A DNA stretch of 12,267 nt. It comes from an uncultured Oscillospiraceae bacterium (GTDB taxonomy: Bacteria > Bacillota > Clostridia > Oscillospirales > Acutalibacteraceae). This document shows positions 1 through 8,094 of the stretch, piece by piece. The notes under the pieces are model-generated. The model had not been told where the DNA came from, searched no databases, and worked only from the letters and a program-made list of their open reading frames with translations. The DNA is taken from positions 1 to 12,267 of the forward strand of contig USMJ01000009.1 of assembly GCA_900555805.1 (NCBI GenBank). Direction: 5' to 3'. Within the stretch, counting starts at the first letter, position 1. The number at the start of each line of letters is the position of its first letter. Position numbers and translations under genes: made by a program.

Positions 1-798
1 AAAGCGTTCACAGCTTCAAGATATGACCGAGGCGGCGAGGACGATTATATAAACTGCCCGATGAACAAAGAGGAGTATGAAAAGTTCTACACCGAGCTTG
101 TGAACGGCGAAAGCGCCGAACTTCACTCGTTCGATAAGCGCAAGGATGTCTATGAAGGCTGTATGCCCATAGAGGTCATGGCTTCAAGGGGCGCGGACAC
201 AATGCGCTTCGGACCGCTCAAGCCCGTAGGACTTCGCGACCCGAGAACAGGCCACAGACCGTGGGCGGTGCTTCAGCTGAGAAAAGAGAACGATCGCGGT
301 ACCTTATATAATTTAGTCGGATTTCAGACAAATCTGAAATTTCCCGAGCAGAAGCGGATTTTCTCGCTTATACCGGCGCTCGAAAACGCCGAATTTGTCA
401 GATACGGCGTCATGCATAGGAACACATTCATAAATTCGCCGAAGCTTTTGAATTCCGATTATTCATTCAGAGGCAGGGATAACCTCTTCTTCGCCGGTCA
501 GATAACGGGCGTCGAGGGCTATATGGAGTCCGCCTCGTCTGGAATTCTGGCAGGCTTCAACATGGCGAGAAGACTAAGCGGACTTGAGACGGCAACGCTG
601 CCTGAAACGACGATGATGGGCGCACTGTCAAGATATATCAGCGACGAAAGCGTGAAGAACTTTCAGCCCATGGGCGCAAACTTCGGCGTGCTTCCGCCGA
701 TAGAACCGCATATAAGAGACAAAAAAGAAAGATATAAAGCCCTCGCAAACAGAGGGATAAACGATTTAGAAAAATACTTAGACGAAATAAGGAAGTGA
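1..798 (+). CDS. trmFO: TrmFO, folate- and FAD-dependent tRNA (uracil-54-C5)-methyltransferase, 5'-truncated by the window edge
   Basis: The reading frame is open from base 1, so the gene starts upstream; 265 residues are visible and, against a usual length near 435, roughly the first 170 (including the N-terminal dinucleotide-binding motif) lie outside. TrmFO forms m5U54 in the tRNA T-loop using methylenetetrahydrofolate and FADH2. Seen here: the conserved stretch around YINCPM (visible residues 16-21); the GCMPIEVMA motif, whose Cys (visible residue 54, bases 160-162) corresponds to the catalytic Cys226 of the Bacillus subtilis enzyme; the RFGPLKPVGL motif; and the C-terminal FAD-binding segment LFFAGQITGVEGYMESA (visible residues 162-178). 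The stop overlaps or nearly abuts rnc, which suggests co-transcription. An in-frame ATG at base 61 is internal, because family-conserved sequence continues upstream of it. Identification is secure. Confidence 0.97.
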   Translation, partial: KAFTASRYDRGGEDDYINCPMNKEEYEKFYTELVNGESAELHSFDKRKDVYEGCMPIEVMASRGADTMRFGPLKPVGLRDPRTGHRPWAVLQLRKENDRGTLYNLVGFQTNLKFPEQKRIFSLIPALENAEFVRYGVMHRNTFINSPKLLNSDYSFRGRDNLFFAGQITGVEGYMESASSGILAGFNMARRLSGLETATLPETTMMGALSRYISDESVKNFQPMGANFGVLPPIEPHIRDKKERYKALANRGINDLEKYLDEIRK

Positions 799-806
799 CA
801 AGATTG
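789..806 (+). promoter_or_regulatory. Ribosome binding site and probable TTG start of rnc
   Basis: AAGGA at 789-793, inside the end of trmFO, lies 10 bases before a TTG at 804. The alternative GTG at 795 overlaps the trmFO stop as GTGA but has no purine-rich sequence at a suitable distance. The Shine-Dalgarno position therefore favours TTG, giving a protein that begins MTELENKIGYKF, a usual RNase III N-terminus. This is inference from spacing. Confidence 0.55.
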
Positions 807-1481
807 ACGGAGCTTGAAAACAAAATAGGCTATAAATTTAAAAATCCGCAACTTTTGAATCACGCTCTGACTCACTCGTCCTACGCTAATGAAAAGCATT
901 TGCCTTACGGCAGTAACGAGCGATTGGAGTTTTTGGGCGATTCGGTTTTGGGCGTTATAACGGCGGAATATTTCTTCAAAAATTTTGACCTGCCGGAGGG
1001 CGAGCTGACAAAGCTCAGGGCCTCGACAGTGTGCGAAAAGTCGCTTTTCGCTTTTGCCAAGGAGCTTGATCTCGGAAAGTACCTGCTTTTGGGCAAAGGC
1101 GAAATCAGAACGCACGGGGCGGAAAGACCGTCCATTCTGTCGGACGCGTTCGAGTCGGTCATAGCCGCGATATACCTTGACGGCGGAATGCCGGCGGCGG
1201 AGAAATTCGTTCTTCGCTTCATTTCAAAGGCGGTCGTCGAAAACCCCGGTTTCCACGACTACAAGACCGCGCTCCAGGAGATAATCCAGAAAAATCCCGA
1301 CGAACACATTTCCTATGTACTCGTCGGCGAGAGCGGCCCGGACCACGACAAGCGCTTCGAAGTTGAGGTTCACCTTGACAGCAACGTCATCGGAAGCGGC
1401 ATCGGAAAAAGCAAGAAGATTGCCGAGCAGGAAGCGGCAAAAGCCGCGCTCGAGCTGATGGGCGTTGACATCGACAAATGA
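804..1481 (+). CDS. rnc: Ribonuclease III
   Basis: This is the double-stranded-RNA endonuclease that matures rRNA and processes structured mRNAs; it works as a cytoplasmic homodimer with Mg2+. From the TTG start it has 225 residues, normal for the family. The N-terminal RNase III domain carries the signature ERLEFLGDSVL with acidic residues E39, E42 and D46, a second acidic site at E67, and the SDAFESVIAAIYLDGG block with D114 and E117, matching the metal-binding residues of the Escherichia coli enzyme. The C-terminal double-stranded-RNA-binding domain runs from about residue 150 (DYKTALQEII) to the end, with the typical GIGKSKKIAEQEAAKAAL helix. If the GTG at 795 were used the protein would be three residues longer. 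Its stop overlaps the next start (ATGA at 1478-1481). All catalytic residues are present. Confidence 0.96.
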   Translation: MTELENKIGYKFKNPQLLNHALTHSSYANEKHLPYGSNERLEFLGDSVLGVITAEYFFKNFDLPEGELTKLRASTVCEKSLFAFAKELDLGKYLLLGKGEIRTHGAERPSILSDAFESVIAAIYLDGGMPAAEKFVLRFISKAVVENPGFHDYKTALQEIIQKNPDEHISYVLVGESGPDHDKRFEVEVHLDSNVIGSGIGKSKKIAEQEAAKAALELMGVDIDK

Positions 1482-2479
1482 AGAAACACATCAACATCGC
1501 CCTTTTCGTGCCGCATCTCGGCTGTCCGCATCAGTGTAGCTTCTGCAATCAGAAGAGCATTTCGGGCTGTGTGAAACAGACGACCGAAGATGATATAAGG
1601 TACGCCGCAGACACTGCTTTGCGGTCGGCTGACTGCTCGCAGGGCGAGATAGCGTTCTTCGGCGGAAGCTTCACGGCGATAGACAGAGACTATATGATAA
1701 GCCTTCTGAAAACGGCGAACGAATATATAAAAAGCGGCAGGGTCGGCGGAATAAGAATATCCACGCGCCCCGACTGTATTGACGAAGAAGTGCTGACCGT
1801 ACTGAAAAAATACGGTGTGACGGCGATAGAACTCGGCTGTCAAAGCATGGACGACGAAGTTTTGGCTCTCAACAAAAGAGGGCATGACAGCAGAGCTGTC
1901 GAAGAAGCTTCAAGGCTCATAAAAGACTTCGGCTTTGAACTCGGACATCAGATGATGACGGGGCTTTACGGCTCGACGCCCGAAAAGGACATAGAAACGG
2001 CGAAGAAGCTCATATCGCTGAAGCCCGACACCGTCAGAATATATCCGACGGTCGTTTTGGAGAACACGGAGCTTTGCGAAAAATACAGAAACGGCGAATA
2101 CGCTCCTCAAAGCCTTGACGAAGCAGTAGAACTTTGCAGCGAACTTTTGAAAATGTTCTCGAAAGCGGATATCCCCGTCATAAGGCTCGGACTTCATTCG
2201 GGCGGAAACGTCGAAGAAGGCTTCGTCGCGGGAGTATATCATCCCGCATTCAGAGAACTTTGCGAGAGCAAAATATATTTTGATAAAGCTGCCGCTCTCT
2301 TAGAGGGCGTACCTAAAGGCAATATTGACATGACCGTTTCGGCGAAATTCGTTTCGCAGGCTCTCGGTCAGAAACGCGGCAATATCGAAAAATTAGCCGA
2401 TCTCGGCTACAAATGTCGGATAATTCAAGATCCGACGATGAAGAAGTACGACGTAAAAATCGTACCGAAAGGAAACTGA
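1478..2479 (+). CDS. Radical SAM protein, Elp3-like superfamily, function unassigned
   Basis: A 333-residue radical SAM protein. C16, C20 and C23 (CPHQCSFC) form the CxxxCxxC motif that binds a 4Fe-4S cluster, and FFGGSF at 60-65 is the SAM-binding glycine motif. The following ISTRPDCID, ELGCQSMDDEVL and HQMMTGLYGS blocks are those seen in Elp3-type radical SAM domains. True Elp3 continues into a GNAT acetyltransferase domain, but this protein ends after about 100 residues that do not look like one, so an Elp3 tRNA-modification role should not be assumed. Genes of this type commonly sit between rnc and smc in Clostridia. Together with trmFO and rnc just upstream, that hints at an RNA substrate, which is inference only. 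Translation is coupled to rnc by a 4-base overlap, and the gene ends one base before smc. Confidence 0.88.
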   Translation: MKKHINIALFVPHLGCPHQCSFCNQKSISGCVKQTTEDDIRYAADTALRSADCSQGEIAFFGGSFTAIDRDYMISLLKTANEYIKSGRVGGIRISTRPDCIDEEVLTVLKKYGVTAIELGCQSMDDEVLALNKRGHDSRAVEEASRLIKDFGFELGHQMMTGLYGSTPEKDIETAKKLISLKPDTVRIYPTVVLENTELCEKYRNGEYAPQSLDEAVELCSELLKMFSKADIPVIRLGLHSGGNVEEGFVAGVYHPAFRELCESKIYFDKAAALLEGVPKGNIDMTVSAKFVSQALGQKRGNIEKLADLGYKCRIIQDPTMKKYDVKIVPKGN

Positions 2480-2480
2480 C

Positions 2481-5400
2481 ATGATTTTAAAAGCATTGGA
2501 AATGCAGGGCTTCAAGTCCTTTGCAGATAAAACCGTATTCGAGTTTGAAAAGGGAATAACGGCTGTCGTCGGCCCTAACGGAAGCGGAAAAAGCAACATT
2601 TCGGACGCTATACGCTGGGTTTTGGGCGAACAGTCGACCAAAAGCCTGAGAGGCTCGAAGATGGAGGATGTCATCTTCAGCGGAACAAGCGTCCGCCGCC
2701 CTCTCGGCTACGCTCAGGTCACGCTCAGACTCGACAATACGGACAGAAGCATAAAAAAATATGACACGGACGAGGTCGCCGTCACAAGAAGATACTACAG
2801 ATCCGGCGACAGCGAATACGCAATAAACGGCGAAACGGTCAGGCTGAGAGACATACACGAGATGTTCATGGATACGGGTCTCGGAAGAGACGGCTATTCC
2901 ATGGTCAGCCAGGGCAAGATCGACACCATGATCTCCACAAGAGGCAACGAGCGCCGCGAAATGTTCGAAGAAGCGGCAGGAATTTCCCACTACCGATACA
3001 GCCGAACGGATTCGCTTAAAAAGCTCGCTCAGGCGGAAGAAAACCTCGTCAGACTTCGCGATATTCTGACAGAACTCGAGGGCCGTATAGGTCCGCTGAA
3101 AATTCAGAGCGAAAAAGCCGAAAAATTCCTCGTGCTTGCCGGCGAGAAAAAAGAGCTTGAAATCGGACTGTGGCTTTACACCATCGACAAAGCCAAAAAG
3201 GAATTGAAAGAGCAGGAGGACAAGCTCGCTATATGTACCAATGAGTATGAGCAGGCGGAGACGGAACTCGAAACGATAGAAAAAAAGATCGACGAGGCAA
3301 TAGCCGAAAGCCAGAACATAACGGTCAAAATCGAAGAAATCAGAGCCAACGTAGCGAAATATGAAGAACAGGCTTTGACGATAGACGCGAATATAGCGGT
3401 TTTGGAAAACTCGATAGAGCATAACAACAGCACGGTCGAGAGAATAACAAGAGAGAGAAACGAGAACACCGACGCCAAAGCGGCGATTGAAAAAGAAATA
3501 GAAAACTGCGAAAACGAAATAAAAGAACTTACGGAGTTTTCGGAAACCAAGCAGAAAGATCTTCTCGATCTCGCCGAGAGAATAACCGAAACCCAGAAGC
3601 AGGGCGGCTCTCTCGCCGATGAAAGCTCCGTGCTTTCGGGTGAAATAGCGAGACTGACGAAGATCTTAGCCGATAACAGGGTCGCATCCTCAACAGCCAA
3701 ATCGTCGATAGATGAGATAAAATCAAGACAGGACGCCATAGACGAGCTTATCGAAAAGCGCAGACAGACGGCGAAAGAGCTGAAAGAGGACGAAGACCGC
3801 CGCAAGTCGGAGCTTTCGGGGCTTGACGAGACAATAACGAGCCTGACGAACACTGTCAGCGGCTATGAGATAAGGGTCAGAAACCGCACCCAAAAGGCGG
3901 AGGAGCTTAAAAAGAGCATAGACGACAAGGCGTTCGAGATAAGAAAGAAAGAATCCCGGGCGAAGATGCTTGAGGATCTCGAGAAGAACATGGAGGGCTA
4001 CTCGGGGGCGGTCAAGGCCGTCATGCGAGAGGTCAAGAGAGGGACGCTTCGGGGAATCCACGGCGCGATCTCGCAGCTTATCACAGTCGACAACAAATAC
4101 GCCGTCGCGGTCGAAACGGCGTTCGGGGCGGCTATTCAGAACATCGTCACCGACAGCGAGAACGACGCCAAGAGAGCGATCGAGTTTCTTAAAAGGTCGA
4201 ACGCGGGCCGCGCGACATTCCTGCCGCTGACGGCAATAAAGCCTAAGACCTTGCAGGAGAGCGGCCTCGACGACTGTTTCGGTTTTGTCGATATAGCCAT
4301 AAATCTTTTGTCGTACGATCAGAGGTATGATAATATAATCAAGAACCTGCTCGGAAGGACAGTCGTCTGCGAGGACATGGACAGCGCCATATCTATAGGC
4401 AAGCGCTATTCCAACAGATTCAAGATAGTCACCCTTGACGGACAGGTCATAAATGCGGGCGGTTCGATGACGGGCGGCTCAAGAACCCAGAACTCGGGCA
4501 TACTTTCAAGAGGAACCGAAATAGAAAAGCTCGCGGCGGCTGTCAGGGACGAGCAGAAAAAGCTCGATATGCTCACCGACAGCTATAAGCTCATTTCGGA
4601 GGATCTCAATTCCGCGATAGCGAGCCTTGACGGAGCGAAATCCGATCTCTTAAGAGGTCAGGAGGATAAGATACGCCGCGAAGGCGAACTGAGACTGACG
4701 CAGGAACAGATTGCGGCGGCAGAAAAAGCGCTTTCGGAGCTTGAAGAAGAAAAGACCTCGGCGAGCGCAAGAATCGAAGCTATAAGCAAGATCTGCGCCG
4801 ACGCCGACGCAAGAATAGAGGATATAACGAAAAAGATATCCGACAGCGAAAAGAAGCTCGGCGAGCTCGGCGAAAAGAGGAGACTCAGCGAGGAGCTTCG
4901 CGAGAAGATATCGAGCGAAGCGACGGAAATCAATCTTGCCATAAGAGGAGCGGAAAAGGATATCGAGATAAGACGCTCATCAATAGAAGAACTCAAGGCG
5001 AGAATAGGCTCACAGAGCAATAAGATGCTCGAGCTTGACGGCGAGATAGAAGAAATCAAAAACAAGAACGCCGAGCTTTCGGACGAAATATCGAGACTCA
5101 GATCGGAAGCCGAAAAGCTCAGAAACGACGGTGGAAGCTCAAAGGAGCTTATCGCGAAACTTCAGAGCGAGCGAAACGAAGCCGAGGCGAGATCAACCTC
5201 ACTGCGTACCCTCGAAAGAAACAAGACTTCCGAGAGAGAACGCATCAGCGGCGAGCTCGCAAGGCTCGAGGAAAGAAAGGTCACCATGCTCAAGGAGTAT
5301 GACGACACGATCAACAAGCTTTATGACGAATATCAGCTGACAAGGCGCGAAGCGGAAAACCTCGGAATAGTCATCGAGGAGCCGCATAAAGCCCAGCGCA

Positions 5401-6053
5401 GACTGGCGGAGATAAAAAGCCGCATTCGCTCGCTCGGCAGCGTAAACGTCGGGGCTATCGAGGAGTATAAAGAGGTCGGCGAAAGATATGAATTCATGTC
5501 GTCGCAGGTCGGCGATGTCGAAAAGAGCAAGGCGGAGCTTATCAAGCTCATAGACGAGCTGACGGGCAAAATGGCGGAGCAGTTCAGAGAACAGTTCGCA
5601 AAGATCGGCAGCGAATTCACGACGACATTCCGTGAACTTTTCGCCGGCGGTATGGCGGAGCTGAGGCTCGAAGACCCCTCCAACGTTCTGGAAAGCAACA
5701 TCGAGATCAAGGTTCAGCCGCCGGGCAAGAACGTTCAGAATATCGACCTGCTTTCGGGCGGCGAAAAGGCGCTTTCGGCCATCGCCCTGCTGATAGCTAT
5801 AATCAAGGTCAACCCGGCTCCGTTCTGTATCTTCGACGAGGTCGAAGCGGCTCTTGACGAAGTGAACGTTTCGAAGTACGCGCAGTATCTGCGCAGGATG
5901 ACGGACACCACACAGTTCGTCCTTATCACTCACAGACGGGGCTCCATGGAGGAAGCGGATATGCTCTACGGCGTAACGATGCAGGAGGAGGGAGTGTCAA
6001 AGCTTCTGGAGCTTAAGACGGCCGAAATGGCGAGACGGCTCGGCATTACATAA
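2481..6053 (+). CDS. smc: Chromosome partition/condensation protein SMC
   Basis: This is the structural-maintenance-of-chromosomes ATPase that, with ScpA and ScpB, loads on DNA and extrudes loops to resolve sister chromosomes. The 1190 residues match the family (about 1186 in Bacillus subtilis). Order seen: N-terminal ATPase half with Walker A GPNGSGKS (31-38) and the Q-loop Gln at about 144; a long Glu/Lys/Arg-rich coiled coil (about 170-500); the globular hinge (about 502-665, from NMEGYSGAVK to the Gly-rich GGSMTGGS); the returning coiled coil (about 680-1010); and the C-terminal ATPase half with ABC signature LSGGEKALSA (1091-1100) and Walker B CIFDEVEAALD containing D1119 and E1120. A ribosome binding site AAAGGA (2468-2473) lies inside the end of the upstream gene, 7 bases before the ATG. 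scpA and scpB are not in the window, as is usual at this locus. Confidence 0.98.
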   Translation: MILKALEMQGFKSFADKTVFEFEKGITAVVGPNGSGKSNISDAIRWVLGEQSTKSLRGSKMEDVIFSGTSVRRPLGYAQVTLRLDNTDRSIKKYDTDEVAVTRRYYRSGDSEYAINGETVRLRDIHEMFMDTGLGRDGYSMVSQGKIDTMISTRGNERREMFEEAAGISHYRYSRTDSLKKLAQAEENLVRLRDILTELEGRIGPLKIQSEKAEKFLVLAGEKKELEIGLWLYTIDKAKKELKEQEDKLAICTNEYEQAETELETIEKKIDEAIAESQNITVKIEEIRANVAKYEEQALTIDANIAVLENSIEHNNSTVERITRERNENTDAKAAIEKEIENCENEIKELTEFSETKQKDLLDLAERITETQKQGGSLADESSVLSGEIARLTKILADNRVASSTAKSSIDEIKSRQDAIDELIEKRRQTAKELKEDEDRRKSELSGLDETITSLTNTVSGYEIRVRNRTQKAEELKKSIDDKAFEIRKKESRAKMLEDLEKNMEGYSGAVKAVMREVKRGTLRGIHGAISQLITVDNKYAVAVETAFGAAIQNIVTDSENDAKRAIEFLKRSNAGRATFLPLTAIKPKTLQESGLDDCFGFVDIAINLLSYDQRYDNIIKNLLGRTVVCEDMDSAISIGKRYSNRFKIVTLDGQVINAGGSMTGGSRTQNSGILSRGTEIEKLAAAVRDEQKKLDMLTDSYKLISEDLNSAIASLDGAKSDLLRGQEDKIRREGELRLTQEQIAAAEKALSELEEEKTSASARIEAISKICADADARIEDITKKISDSEKKLGELGEKRRLSEELREKISSEATEINLAIRGAEKDIEIRRSSIEELKARIGSQSNKMLELDGEIEEIKNKNAELSDEISRLRSEAEKLRNDGGSSKELIAKLQSERNEAEARSTSLRTLERNKTSERERISGELARLEERKVTMLKEYDDTINKLYDEYQLTRREAENLGIVIEEPHKAQRRLAEIKSRIRSLGSVNVGAIEEYKEVGERYEFMSSQVGDVEKSKAELIKLIDELTGKMAEQFREQFAKIGSEFTTTFRELFAGGMAELRLEDPSNVLESNIEIKVQPPGKNVQNIDLLSGGEKALSAIALLIAIIKVNPAPFCIFDEVEAALDEVNVSKYAQYLRRMTDTTQFVLITHRRGSMEEADMLYGVTMQEEGVSKLLELKTAEMARRLGIT

Positions 6054-6068
6054 GGAGGTAAGAAAATG
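6053..6068 (+). promoter_or_regulatory. Strong ribosome binding site of ftsY
   Basis: AGGAGG at 6053-6058 is a perfect match to the anti-Shine-Dalgarno sequence and lies 7 bases before the ATG at 6066. Its first base is the last base of the smc stop codon, so ribosomes ending smc arrive directly on it. Confidence 0.85.
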
Positions 6069-7016
6069 GGAATTTTCAAGAAACTGGGCTTCGGCCTTAA
6101 AAAGACAAGAGAAAATGTTTCGGGGGCTATCGAAGACGTTCTCGGCGCATATGAAGAGATAAACGACGATCTCTATGAGGAGCTTGAAGAAGCTCTCGTC
6201 ATGGGCGACGTCGGAGTTAAAACGGCTCAGGACATAGTCGAGGAGCTGAGAAAACGAGTCAACAAAAACGAGGTCAGAAACCCCAAGCACGCCAAGATCA
6301 TAATTCAGGAGATCATCTCCGATATGCTTCAGGGCGGCGAGGATATGGGCCTTGTCACAATTCCGTCGATAATTCTCGTTATCGGCGTCAACGGCGTCGG
6401 CAAGACGACGACTATCGGCAAGCTCGCCGCAAGATACAAGGCGGAGGGCAAAAAAGTCATACTCGGCGCGGCGGACACGTTCAGAGCGGCGGCCATAGAG
6501 CAGCTCGAGGTCTGGGCGGACAGAGCCGGCGTCGACATGATAAAGCATAAAGAGGGCGCAGACCCGGCGGCTGTCGTTTTCGACACCATCAACGCCGGTA
6601 TCGCGAGAGACTGCGACATCATAATCTGCGACACGGCGGGCAGACTTCACAACAAGAAAAATCTCATGGATGAGCTCGGAAAGATATACCGCGTCATTGA
6701 CCGCGAACTTCCGTGGTCGGACAGAGAAATTCTCCTTGTCCTTGACGCGACGACGGGTCAAAACGCCGTCAATCAGGCGCGCGAATTCATGAACGTCGCC
6801 GAAATCACGGGCATCGCCCTGACAAAGCTCGACGGCACGGCGCGCGGCGGCGTTGTTCTCGCTATCAAAAATGAGCTGAAACTCCCCGTCAAATTCATCG
6901 GCGTGGGCGAGGGAATCGACGACCTCCAGCCGTTCGACCCGTCCGCGTTCGCCAAGGCGCTGTTCGAAAACACCGCCGAAACCGTCAAGGAGGACGACGA
7001 ACAGGGAGAAGAATAA
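6066..7016 (+). CDS. ftsY: Signal recognition particle receptor FtsY
   Basis: This is the SRP-GTPase receptor that docks the Ffh-4.5S RNA-ribosome complex at the membrane for co-translational insertion of membrane proteins. At 316 residues it has the compact form typical of Gram-positives, without the long acidic A domain of the E. coli protein; the start [16 protein letters not shown] is a short basic amphipathic helix suited to membrane contact. The N domain covers about 15-95. The G domain shows G1 [10 protein letters not shown] (from residue 107), [11 protein letters not shown] in the insertion box, G3 DTAGR (189-193), G4 [10 protein letters not shown] (from 253) and G5 [12 protein letters not shown]. 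The last residues are acidic. The gene lies 12 bases after smc; the ylxM and ffh genes that often follow ftsY in Firmicutes are absent. Confidence 0.98.
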   Translation: MGIFKKLGFGLKKTRENVSGAIEDVLGAYEEINDDLYEELEEALVMGDVGVKTAQDIVEELRKRVNKNEVRNPKHAKIIIQEIISDMLQGGEDMGLVTIPSIILVIGVNGVGKTTTIGKLAARYKAEGKKVILGAADTFRAAAIEQLEVWADRAGVDMIKHKEGADPAAVVFDTINAGIARDCDIIICDTAGRLHNKKNLMDELGKIYRVIDRELPWSDREILLVLDATTGQNAVNQAREFMNVAEITGIALTKLDGTARGGVVLAIKNELKLPVKFIGVGEGIDDLQPFDPSAFAKALFENTAETVKEDDEQGEE

Positions 7017-7058
7017 GCTTCGCGTGTACGCGTTGAAAACGGCTTCGAAAATGAACTT

Positions 7059-7075
7059 TCTGCCCGCGGGGCAGA
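7059..7075 (+). repeat. Perfect short inverted repeat in the ftsY-rdgB gap
   Basis: TCTGCCC (7059-7065) and GGGCAGA (7069-7075) are exact complements around a GCG loop, giving a GC-rich 7-bp stem. No T-run follows (the next bases are CAGGATAATG), so it is not a standard Rho-independent terminator; it could be an RNA processing or stability element. A weaker CGCG/CGCG pair (7021-7032) lies just upstream. The remainder of the 82-base gap holds only the rdgB ribosome binding site (AGGAA at 7086-7090). Confidence 0.5.
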
Positions 7076-7098
7076 CAGGATAATGAGGAAAATCAAAA

Positions 7099-7692
7099 AT
7101 GAATTTTATAATAGCCACACATAATAAGAAAAAACTCGGGGAACTCAGCCGAATACTTTCGCCGCTCGGCATAAACGCCGTGACGGCGGAGCAGATCGGG
7201 CTGACGCTCACCGACGCCGAAGAAACGGGCGAGACCTTCGAGGAGAACGCCTATATCAAGGCGAAAAGCGGCTGCGATGAGAGCGATATGCCGTGCATAG
7301 CGGACGATTCGGGACTTATGGTCGACGCGCTTTCGGGCGCGCCCGGAGTGTATTCCGCAAGATTTTCCGGCGTTCACGGCGACGACGAAGCCAACATAGA
7401 CAAGCTGTTGTCCATGCTCGAAAACGTCCCGGATGAAAAGAGGACGGCGAGGTTCAAAAGCGCGGTCTGCTGCGTGTTCCCGAACGGCGACGTCATCACG
7501 GTCGACGGCGTATGCGAAGGCAGGATAGGCTTCGAGCGCAGAGGCAGCGGCGGCTTCGGATACGACCCCGTGTTCATGGTCGGCGACAAGAGCTTTTCGG
7601 AGCTGACCGCCGAGGAAAAGGACGCCATAAGCCACAGAGGCAACGCCCTTAGAAAGCTCAAAACGGAGCTTGAGAAATATTTGAATAAGTGA
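7099..7692 (+). CDS. rdgB: RdgB/HAM1 family XTP/dITP pyrophosphatase
   Basis: This is the nucleotide-pool sanitiser that hydrolyses dITP, ITP and XTP to monophosphates and pyrophosphate, keeping deaminated purines out of DNA and RNA; it is a cytoplasmic Mg2+-dependent homodimer. The 197 residues match the family. Motifs seen: THNKKK (7-12) binding phosphate, GETFEENA (44-51), ADDSGL (68-73) with the probable catalytic Asp69, PGVYSARF (82-89), GSGGFGYDPVF (149-159) and SHRGNAL (178-184) contacting the base. The AGGAA ribosome binding site is 8 bases before the ATG. It follows the hairpin-containing gap after ftsY and is 16 bases ahead of yhbY, so co-transcription with yhbY is likely. Confidence 0.97.
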   Translation: MNFIIATHNKKKLGELSRILSPLGINAVTAEQIGLTLTDAEETGETFEENAYIKAKSGCDESDMPCIADDSGLMVDALSGAPGVYSARFSGVHGDDEANIDKLLSMLENVPDEKRTARFKSAVCCVFPNGDVITVDGVCEGRIGFERRGSGGFGYDPVFMVGDKSFSELTAEEKDAISHRGNALRKLKTELEKYLNK

Positions 7693-7708
7693 TTTAAGGA
7701 GCATATTT

Positions 7709-8086
7709 ATGACAGGTAAAGAGAGAGCAGCGTTCAGAGCGAAAGCTAATTCGCTTGAACCGCTGTTTCAGGTCGGCAAGGGCGGCATGAGCGACGCGCT
7801 TGTCAAACAGACCGACGACGCGCTCAGAGCGAGAGAGCTTATCAAGCTCAAGGTTTTGCTTGATTCGTCGCCCGTGACCCCGAGGGAGGTCGCCGACGAG
7901 TTGGCGGAGAAAACACAGAGCGACGTTATTCAGGTTATCGGCGGCGTTATTGTGCTTTACAGAGAAAATCCCGAGATAGCCAAGAAGCTCAAAGAGAAAG
8001 AAAAAGCGAAGAAACTCGCCGCGAGAAACGCTAAGATCAAGGCGGCGGGAAGAGACGCAAAGCCGAGAGGCAAAAAGCTAAGGTGA
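7709..8086 (+). CDS. yhbY: YhbY-family (CRM domain) ribosome-associated RNA-binding protein
   Basis: A small single-CRM-domain protein of the CRS1/YhbY family, found with pre-50S particles and thought to help large-subunit assembly. The CRM domain covers residues 4 to about 90, with the GKGG loop (23-26, in QVGKGGMSD) that is the family's RNA-binding signature, then the LIKLKVL strand and the VIQVIGGVIVLYR strand. The usual length is close to 97; here a basic, Lys/Arg/Ala-rich tail of about 35 residues (91-125, ending GKKLR) is added, likely to be disordered and RNA-binding. The ribosome binding site AAGGAG (7696-7701) lies 7 bases before the ATG. The yhbY-nadD-yqeK-rsfS-leuS order is a familiar Clostridia cluster, but its usual partner obg is not here. 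Confidence 0.93.
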   Translation: MTGKERAAFRAKANSLEPLFQVGKGGMSDALVKQTDDALRARELIKLKVLLDSSPVTPREVADELAEKTQSDVIQVIGGVIVLYRENPEIAKKLKEKEKAKKLAARNAKIKAAGRDAKPRGKKLR

Positions 8087-8094
8087 TAAAAATG
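8080..8094 (+). promoter_or_regulatory. Ribosome binding site deciding the nadD start
   Basis: AAGGTGAT at 8080-8087 overlaps the yhbY stop and matches the GGTGAT part of the extended Shine-Dalgarno consensus, ending 4 bases before the ATG at 8092. The in-frame GTG at 8083 lies inside this site and has no ribosome binding site of its own. The ATG also gives the usual NadD N-terminus MRLAVFGGTFNP. Confidence 0.7.

Noticed and set aside
307..312. TATAAT inside trmFO that could serve rnc and downstream genes.
   Set aside because: No -35-like hexamer lies 16-18 bases upstream, and the bases encode the conserved Leu-Tyr-Asn stretch of TrmFO.
2325..2330. Perfect TTGACA inside the radical SAM gene, upstream of smc.
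   Set aside because: The bases 17 positions downstream (TTCGTT) do not resemble a -10 box.
3170..5340. Long open frames on the minus strand and in other frames across the smc coiled coils.
   Set aside because: They mirror the repetitive Glu/Lys/Arg-rich coiled-coil coding sequence, have no family features or ribosome binding sites, and overlap a clearly intact smc.
7051..7083. Ten-codon frame in the ftsY-rdgB gap beginning MNF, like rdgB itself.
   Set aside because: Too short, no ribosome binding site, and the likeness to the rdgB start covers only three residues.
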